NCBI GenBank assembly: GCA_963820185.1
Contig: CAWFYV010000002.1
Location: forward strand, 62,001 to 126,000
Direction: 5' to 3'
DNA length: 64,000 bases
Source: Aquilonibacter sp963820185
Lineage (GTDB): Bacteria; Vulcanimicrobiota; Vulcanimicrobiia; Vulcanimicrobiales; Vulcanimicrobiaceae
The notes under the pieces were generated by a model, which saw nothing but the letters and a program-made list of their open reading frames with translations, was not told where the DNA came from and made no database searches. This document shows, in pieces, positions 58,811 to 64,000 of the stretch. The translations under genes and the position numbers were made by a program. The stretch's first letter is position 1. Each line of letters begins with the position of its first letter.

Positions 58811-61162
58811 TCACATGTGTGCGGTGAAGATGAGCCGAAGCCCAAACGGCTCGACGAAGAGACGATCGGTCGGCAGCGAAATTCCGCCGACCCCGAGATA
58901 CGGATCTCCGGCGCCGAACTGCGTGAATCGTGCCGGCAGCGTCGTTGAACAGATTCGTTCCCTGAAGCATCAGGTCGTTCTCGTCACTGAGCTTGAAACC
59001 GACTGAGGCGTCGATCCACGTAATCGGGCCTTGGCTGAGCTCGTTGTTGTAGCCGCGGAAGATCGCCTGCGTTGCCGCGTGCCAGCGCCCTTGTGCCCAG
59101 TCGAATTCGAGCGAACCCTGCTGCTGCGGAATGCCCGGGAACTGTTGGTTGTTGACCAGATTCGCACCCGACGTCGGGTTGGAGAAATTCGCGTTGAGAT
59201 CTTTGGGGTAGGCAACGTTCAAGCCATACATCGCGGTCATGTAGAGGTGCTGCTGCGCGAAGTGCTGCACGAACCGCGCTTCGACACCCTGATAGACCGC
59301 GTTACCGACATTGCTGTTGTACGACGTGCAACCGGGAATCACGTTGGTCGTGGTCTGCGCTGAGCACGCTCCCGCAACCGCAAGCGCCTCGGGGTAGTAG
59401 ATCTCGATCGGATCGCGCAAGTTGGTTTGATAGAGCGAGACATCGAGCGTCGCCGACGGATATTGATGCGAGTATCCCAGCTCGTACTCCGTGGCATGCT
59501 CGGGTTGTTCGGCCGGATTTCCCTGCCCGACGAAGACACCGTATTGATCCTGGGCTAATTGCGACGACCGGGAATTGATAGCGCTCGATCAGCAGCGGCG
59601 CGCGGAAGCCGGTGCCGATCGAGAAACGCAGCGCGTCTCTGGGGTCGGGATTGTACACCGCGCCCAAACGTCCATCGAGATTCGCGCCGAACGACGTGTA
59701 GTGCGACTCGAAAGACGCCGCCATCGAGCCGCAACTTCGCCGCCGGCTGGTATCCGCCGCGCGCATAGAACACGTTGATCGTTTGACCGATCTGCGGCGT
59801 TTGTTCCGAGGGCGTCAGGGTCGAGCCATCGGTCGACGCCGGCGCGAGAAACTCGAGCGACTCGTAGCGCGTGTACCCGCCGATCGCAAACTGCGATGTG
59901 GCAAACGTGCGCTGCCACGAGAGCGCGCCGTTGTAGCGGTGATCGATGTGCGTCACGTCGTAGGCGGGATCGCTCGGATTGCCGTCGATCGTGATGCCGT
60001 TGTCGCTTTCCGACACGTCGGCCGTCAGCTCGCCCGCGCCGAGCGGTGCGCGGCTGCGTACTTGATACGCGCGGATGTTCTGCAAGAACGACTCGGCCCC
60101 AGGACCGGTGAACAGTCCGTAGGTCGTGCCGACGTCGGAGGCTGTCGTAGTCGATGCCGTTGATCGACGAGCTCTGATCGCGGACGTCGCCGAGCAAAAA
60201 GACGCGCGCGTTGATGTCGGCATTCTGCGAGAAGGTCCACGTGACGTTCCCAAGTGCGAGACGCGATGCGACCGACGATCCGAGCACCGTCGGCGTGCAC
60301 GTGCCCGGGCAGGCCGGCTGGTACGCCTGGAGTATAGACGAGTTTCGGGCTGCGTCGTGTACCCGCCTTCGTGCTGATTGTCGAGCGCGAAGGCATAGCC
60401 GAGGCGACCGTGCGTTCCGGTTGCGTTCAGCCACAGTTCGCTTTGCCCGAACGAGCCGACCGACCCCGAGAAATTGAAATGCGGCGTCAGCGTCGGCTGC
60501 AGTGAGACGAAGTTGATCGCACCGCCGAACGTGTTGCTGCCGTTGCTGTCTTCGGGACCCAGGCCTTCGGTCACGTCAACCGCCGCAAATGCGGCGACCG
60601 GAAAGCGCGAAAGGTCGAGGTCGCCGGTGTTGCCGTCGTTGAGCAACTGATCGTCGAGCGCAACGAGCGATTCCGAAGGATCTGGGCCGCGCAGCGATAC
60701 AACCGCAATTGCGTTCGCGCCACCGCCGTCGGGACGCGTGAACGTCGCACCAGGCAACGCCAGCAGCGAATCGATCACGCGATCTTCACCCAGCCGCTCC
60801 ATGTCGGCGCGCGTAATCGTCACGGAGGGCAGCGTGCCACGAATCGGGGTTAGGCGACCGTCAACCGTAACCGTGCCGATCGTGCGCAACGTGGGTGCAT
60901 CGACCGGTTCCAGCGTGACGTCGATTGCGGCCGTTTCTTTAAGTTCGAGGTCGATCGAGACGCCGACATAGCCTTTGGCGCTCGCGTCGACGTGGTAACT
61001 GCCACCTTGCGCGGTGAACGCGACGTTGCCTGAGTTGTCGGTAACCTTCGTAGACGTCTTCGCGCCGGCGAGCGAAACCTGGGCGCCGGCAAGGGGCGCC
61101 CCCGTCGGAGTATGAACGTGCACCGTCACGGTACAACAGATGGCAAGAAGCAAGGCGTGCAT
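58811..61162 (-). CDS. TonB-dependent receptor (several frame breaks)
   Basis: It starts HALLLAICCTVTVHVHTPTG, with a short signal and a carboxypeptidase-regulatory-like domain (APLAGAQVSLAGAKTSTKVT; DNSGNVAFTAQGGSYHVDAS). The plug has VDGRLTPIRGTLPSVTITRA, DRVIDSLLALPGATFTRPDG and VVSLRGPDPSESLVALDDQL. The barrel includes GAINFVSLQPTLTPHFNFSG. Frames change near 60395, 60140, 59740, 59330 and 58925. The last frame gives GDPYLGVGGISLPTDRLFVE and ends RLIFTAHM. The expected C-terminal aromatic is not quite at the end (TAHM). It imports an unknown ligand across the outer membrane. No adjacent TonB/ExbB genes are visible. Confidence 0.75.
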
Positions 61163-61210
61163 GGGGTGCCTGGATTCGCGCGAAGAAGAGAAATTCCTGA
61201 AAGGATATCC

Positions 61211-61462
61211 ATGTCGAAACAAGCCACCATCAGAGCCGTATTCAAGGGACTCGCCAGGCTGAATCGTCAGTACACGCTCGAGGTTGGCCCGGTGCGAGCG
61301 ACCGGTGTGCCGGCAATTCTGCTCGGCGTCTGCGGCATCGTCGCGGCCTCCGGCGTCGCCGCGTTCCTGGCACACAGCGCGGAGCGCTTGCCCGAAACCT
61401 TGAGCGAGGCCAAAGGGTTGGCACAGACGTTACGCGGCGACCGGCCGCGGCTGAACCCGTAA
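61211..61462 (+). CDS. Small single-span membrane protein
   Basis: An 83-residue protein with a good AAAGGA site eight bases before the ATG at 61211. It reads SKQATIRAVFKGLARLNRQY and one membrane helix GVPAILLGVCGIVAASGVAA, then a polar tail. It lies 11 bases upstream of bolA in the same direction and may share its transcript. It is divergent from the TonB receptor gene. No family is recognised. Confidence 0.6.
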   Translation: MSKQATIRAVFKGLARLNRQYTLEVGPVRATGVPAILLGVCGIVAASGVAAFLAHSAERLPETLSEAKGLAQTLRGDRPRLNP

Positions 61463-61473
61463 GATAGAAAAGT

Positions 61474-61710
61474 ATGATCGATAACGATTCGCTCACCGCA
61501 CTGATCCGCCAGGGTCTGCCCGACGCCGAGGTCGAGATCTTCGACCGCACCGGCACGATGGATCACTTCAACGTAACCGTGCGCTCGCGCGCGTTTGCGG
61601 GACGGACGCTTATCGAACAGCACCAGCTCGTCTACGGCGCGCTGCGCGCGGCTCTTAAAGACGGCCGCGTTCATGCCGTGGAACTACGCACGCTCGTCAG
61701 TGAAAGCTAG
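61474..61710 (+). CDS. BolA-family protein
   Basis: A 78-residue class II KH-like protein of the BolA/IbaG group. The pattern DAEVEIFDRTGTMDHFNVTV followed by RSRAFAGRTLIEQHQLVYGA and ALKDGRVHAVELRTLV is the family core. The conserved His in MDHFNV and in QHQLVYGAL fits the iron-sulfur interaction site with monothiol glutaredoxin. It directly precedes such a glutaredoxin (four bases between stop and start), which is the conserved bolA-grxD arrangement. The pair handles iron-sulfur cluster transfer and iron regulation. Confidence 0.85.
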   Translation: MIDNDSLTALIRQGLPDAEVEIFDRTGTMDHFNVTVRSRAFAGRTLIEQHQLVYGALRAALKDGRVHAVELRTLVSES

Positions 61711-61714
61711 CATT

Positions 61715-62071
61715 ATGTCGGACAAACTCAAAAATGAAATCGCCGCCGAAGTTGCGGCCAACAAAATTCTCGTCTACGGCAAGGGCACAAAGACCGCGCC
61801 GCGCTGCGGCTTCACGCTCGAGACGATCGAGTTCTTCGATCACTTCGGCTACCCGTTCGAGGTCGTCGACGTGCTCGAGAATATGGAGAAGCGCGAAGTG
61901 CTCGCCGAGATAACGAATTGGCCAACGCTGCCCAAGATCTTCATCGACGGCAAGTTCTACGGCGACACGGACATCCTCGGGCCGATGGCACAAAACGGCG
62001 AATTACAAACCGTGTTGCGCGACGCGTTCGGCGCCGAAGCCCCGGCCAAAACGACGATCAATCTCCACTAG
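61715..62071 (+). CDS. grxD: Monothiol glutaredoxin, Grx4-like (CGFT active site)
   Basis: A 118-residue thioredoxin-fold protein. The active site reads TKTAPRCGFTLETIEFFDHF, where CGFS of the family is CGFT. GSH-binding residues are preserved: NKILVYGKGTKT, LPKIFIDGKFYGDTDILG with the WPTLPKIF motif and the GxDIL-like end. CGFS glutaredoxins hold a [2Fe-2S] cluster in a dimer with glutathione and pass it to apo-proteins. A threonine in place of serine is conservative but unusual. It follows bolA, and a sulfurtransferase follows it. Confidence 0.85.
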   Translation: MSDKLKNEIAAEVAANKILVYGKGTKTAPRCGFTLETIEFFDHFGYPFEVVDVLENMEKREVLAEITNWPTLPKIFIDGKFYGDTDILGPMAQNGELQTVLRDAFGAEAPAKTTINLH

Positions 62072-62076
62072 CGATC

Positions 62077-62938
62077 GTGGCGTACACGACGCTCGTCGAC
62101 GCAGCAACGCTCGCCGAGCATCTTGACGATCCGCAGTGGGTTGTCGTCGATTGCCGTCACGCGTTGGCCGACTTCGCGCTCGGCCGGCGGCTTTACGACG
62201 AAGCGCACATTCTCGGGCGCGCACTTCGCCGACGTCGAGCACGATCTCGCCGGTCCGCACACCGGGAAGAACGGACGGCACCCGCTACCCGATCCCGACG
62301 CCTTTGCTTCGTTCTTGCGCAGCATTGGCGTAAACGACACCACGCAAGTAGTCGCGTACGATGCCGGTGGCGACATCTTCGCCGCGCGCCTGTGGTTCTT
62401 GTGCCGCTGGATCGGTCACGATGCGTGTGCGGTGCTCGACGGAGGTTATACAGCGTGGGCCACAGGCGGCCACGCGGTGACCGCGCAAAGACCCCTTGCG
62501 CGCACCGGCACGATCGCGGCGCACCCGCGACCCGAACTCGTCGTCGATGCGGCGTACGTGCGTGCGCACCTCGATGACGAGCGCATGCAACTGGTCGATG
62601 CGCGCGCCGCCGATCGCTTTGCCGGTCAAAACGAAACCGTCGATCCGGTGGCTGGGCACATCCCCGGTGCGCGCAATCGCTTCTTCAAAGAGAACTTTAC
62701 CGGCGACGGGCGCTTCAAGTCGCCGCACGACCTCGCCGAAGCGTTCCGCACGCTTGGCAAAGTCGAATCGATCGTACATCAGTGCGGTTCCGGCGTTTCG
62801 GGTGCGGTGAATATGCTCGCGTCGGAGATTGCCGGCCTGCACGGCACGCGACTCTACGCCGGATCGTGGAGCGAGTGGATTGCCGATCCCTCGCGTCCGA
62901 TCAGGACGGGCTCGGAGCCGGAGACGGCGAGGGACTGA
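62077..62938 (+). CDS. Thiosulfate/3-mercaptopyruvate sulfurtransferase (one frame break)
   Basis: A two-domain rhodanese, about 286 residues. It starts at the GTG at 62077 with AYTTLVDAATLAEHLDDPQW and VVVDCRHALADFALGRRLYD. A frame break near 62213 (one base) gives GAHFADVEHDLAGPHTGKNG and RHPLPDPDAFASFLRSIGVN. The C-terminal catalytic loop is HQCGSGVSGAVNMLASEIAG, with the nucleophilic cysteine. It resembles the SseA/MPST type (CGSGVT). It transfers sulfur from 3-mercaptopyruvate or thiosulfate to cyanide or thiol acceptors and fits next to bolA-grxD. The stop overlaps the opposite metallophosphoesterase by 38 bases. Confidence 0.8.
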
Positions 62939-64000
62939 TCGACGGCGCCGGCGGATGCGCCGGGAAATCGCGCTGAATCTGCGGCATCGCGCACGCGGTG
63001 AAGTCGGTCGCGGTGAGCGCGACGTTCGCGCACCAGTACGCGCGCCAGGTCGAGTCGGTGATCGGCGCGATCCCGCCGCCGCTCTGATAGTACTCTTCGT
63101 AGCGCCGGCGCACGCGCTCGTCGCCGAAGATCGCCTGCTGCGCGCTCCACAGATGCGCCGCGTCGATCGTGCCGCGACCGTATACGCTATCGAAATCGTA
63201 CTCGCGGTGCCACGTCCACGCGTCTTTGCTCTTGGAGAGCAGGTAGACTTGCGCATCGGTCACCCACGCAGCCGTCGTATCGACATCGACCACCGCGAAC
63301 GACGGCGCATTCCCGAAGGTCGGACTTACCGATGGAATGATCAGCATCGGCGCACGCGGCGTGGTCGGGTCGGGGCCGATATCGCGGAAGCTATTCATGT
63401 GGGTGTGACCGGCGATCGACATCACTACTGCCGAGCGTGAGTCAAGCGACGTCAGGAATTGACCGTTGAAGCGATCGGCAAGAAACATGACGGGTGCGCT
63501 ACCGCTCTTGGCCCGCATCGTCGAAAAAACATCAACGCCGGGGGGAATATGCGCGATGATCCACACCGGTGTCGCCGGCGCAAGCGCGGCTTGCGTCGCT
63601 TGCAGCCACGTGAGTTCATCACCGCCGGGATCGGCCTTGGGATCGCCGCAGGCGTTCTTGTAATTCGTCGACCAGAACACGTCGTTGAGCACGATCGCCT
63701 GCGCATTGCCCGCCGGCAAGGGCACCGTGTAATATCCGCCCGTCGAAAACTGCGTGATGAAGGCGGTCGGATCGGGCGCACCGACCGATGCGGCAAAATC
63801 GGCGGCCATATGCGCCAGAAATGCGGCGTGCGGCGTGCTCTCGTAGTCGCCGCAGTAGCCGTCGTTATTGCCGATCGCCGGGATCAGGTGTGCGCGCGGA
63901 AATGCCGTCTGCAATTCCCAGGCAAGAAACCCAATCGTTTTATCGACAAATGCCGCATACGCTGCGTCACCGTGCGTCTTCGCCGTGCGATCGAACTTCG
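62901..64000 (-). CDS. Calcineurin-like metallophosphoesterase, ASMase-like (partial)
   Basis: The frame is open to the right edge of the window, so the start is missing. The visible 366 residues include AFPRAHLIPAIGNNDGYCGD (the GNxD metal motif), PVWIIAHIPPGVDVF and VVMSIAGHTHMNSFRDIGPD (GHTH metal motif). These fit the acid-sphingomyelinase-like phosphodiesterase group. Cysteine pairs and the C-terminal stretch (EYYQSGGGIAPITDSTWRAY, CANVALTATDFTAC) suggest an exported enzyme with disulfides. A Pro/Ser tail ends the protein. Substrate unknown, phosphodiester or nucleotide pyrophosphate being plausible. Confidence 0.75.
   Translation of the reverse strand, partial: KFDRTAKTHGDAAYAAFVDKTIGFLAWELQTAFPRAHLIPAIGNNDGYCGDYESTPHAAFLAHMAADFAASVGAPDPTAFITQFSTGGYYTVPLPAGNAQAIVLNDVFWSTNYKNACGDPKADPGGDELTWLQATQAALAPATPVWIIAHIPPGVDVFSTMRAKSGSAPVMFLADRFNGQFLTSLDSRSAVVMSIAGHTHMNSFRDIGPDPTTPRAPMLIIPSVSPTFGNAPSFAVVDVDTTAAWVTDAQVYLLSKSKDAWTWHREYDFDSVYGRGTIDAAHLWSAQQAIFGDERVRRRYEEYYQSGGGIAPITDSTWRAYWCANVALTATDFTACAMPQIQRDFPAHPPAPSISPSPSPAPSPS

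Overview
The window is a gene-dense, G+C-rich bacterial chromosome segment. The cell is a diderm with an envelope: it has a TonB-dependent receptor, lipobox lipoproteins, a GmhB-type heptose phosphatase, a lytic transglycosylase and flagellin. Central metabolism is aerobic or respiratory, with homodimeric pyruvate dehydrogenase E1, a dihydrolipoamide acyltransferase E2, aconitase A and a PQQ dehydrogenase. The many 'CGGGG' lipoproteins, multi-domain BTAD regulator and large BNR-propeller proteins look to me like Candidatus Eremiobacterota (WPS-2) or a related soil lineage. That placement is inference and no rRNA is present to test it. I saw no tRNA, rRNA, IS element, CRISPR array or prophage.

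Layout. 1-3.4 kb: the tail of an AraC regulator, then a leftward four-gene operon with a DyP-type peroxidase. 3.4-5.8 kb: an exported protein and a flavin disulfide-reductase-like enzyme without its redox cysteines. 5.8-9.1 kb: a leftward five-gene envelope operon. 9.2-12.7 kb: two lipoproteins, one of them a parallel beta-helix. 12.8-16.1 kb: hydroxyacid-oxoacid transhydrogenase facing a cytochrome c-PQQ dehydrogenase. 16.2-18.2 kb: a thiolase and a lipoprotein. 18.3-22.3 kb: a MalT-like/BTAD regulator and flagellin. 22.4-25 kb: a Gre factor, a sugar porter and a serine hydrolase. 25-34.2 kb: three tandem paralogous propeller proteins of about 1000 residues. 34.3-40.2 kb: a 42-residue membrane protein, a lytic transglycosylase and three lipoproteins. 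40.2-42.4 kb: gmhB and thiC behind a TPP riboswitch. 42.6-44.6 kb: a FecR-domain protein and a DMT transporter with an intrinsic terminator between or inside them. 44.6-51.3 kb: aceE, aceF, a diguanylate cyclase, a WYL regulator and two VOC proteins. 51.3-55.9 kb: acnA, RNase D and a VTT membrane protein. 55.9-58.8 kb: VKOR, Nudix, metallo-beta-lactamase fold and quinone-oxidoreductase-like genes. 58.8-64 kb: a TonB receptor, a small membrane protein, BolA, monothiol glutaredoxin, a rhodanese and a truncated metallophosphoesterase.

A strong technical feature is that about half of the genes are interrupted by frameshifts while the encoded protein continues cleanly in another frame. Housekeeping genes such as acnA are hit as well as accessory genes. 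Most breaks need one base skipped, so the consensus appears to carry extra single bases. I read these as assembly or base-calling errors, not pseudogenes, and give whole-gene spans with the estimated break points.

Working together: BolA, glutaredoxin and sulfurtransferase suggest an iron-sulfur/sulfur handling cluster. AceE-AceF and AcnA supply the entry to the TCA cycle. ThiC makes the precursor of the TPP that AceE needs and is under TPP control. The exported lipoproteins, propellers and TonB receptor form a large and mostly uncharacterised surface repertoire.
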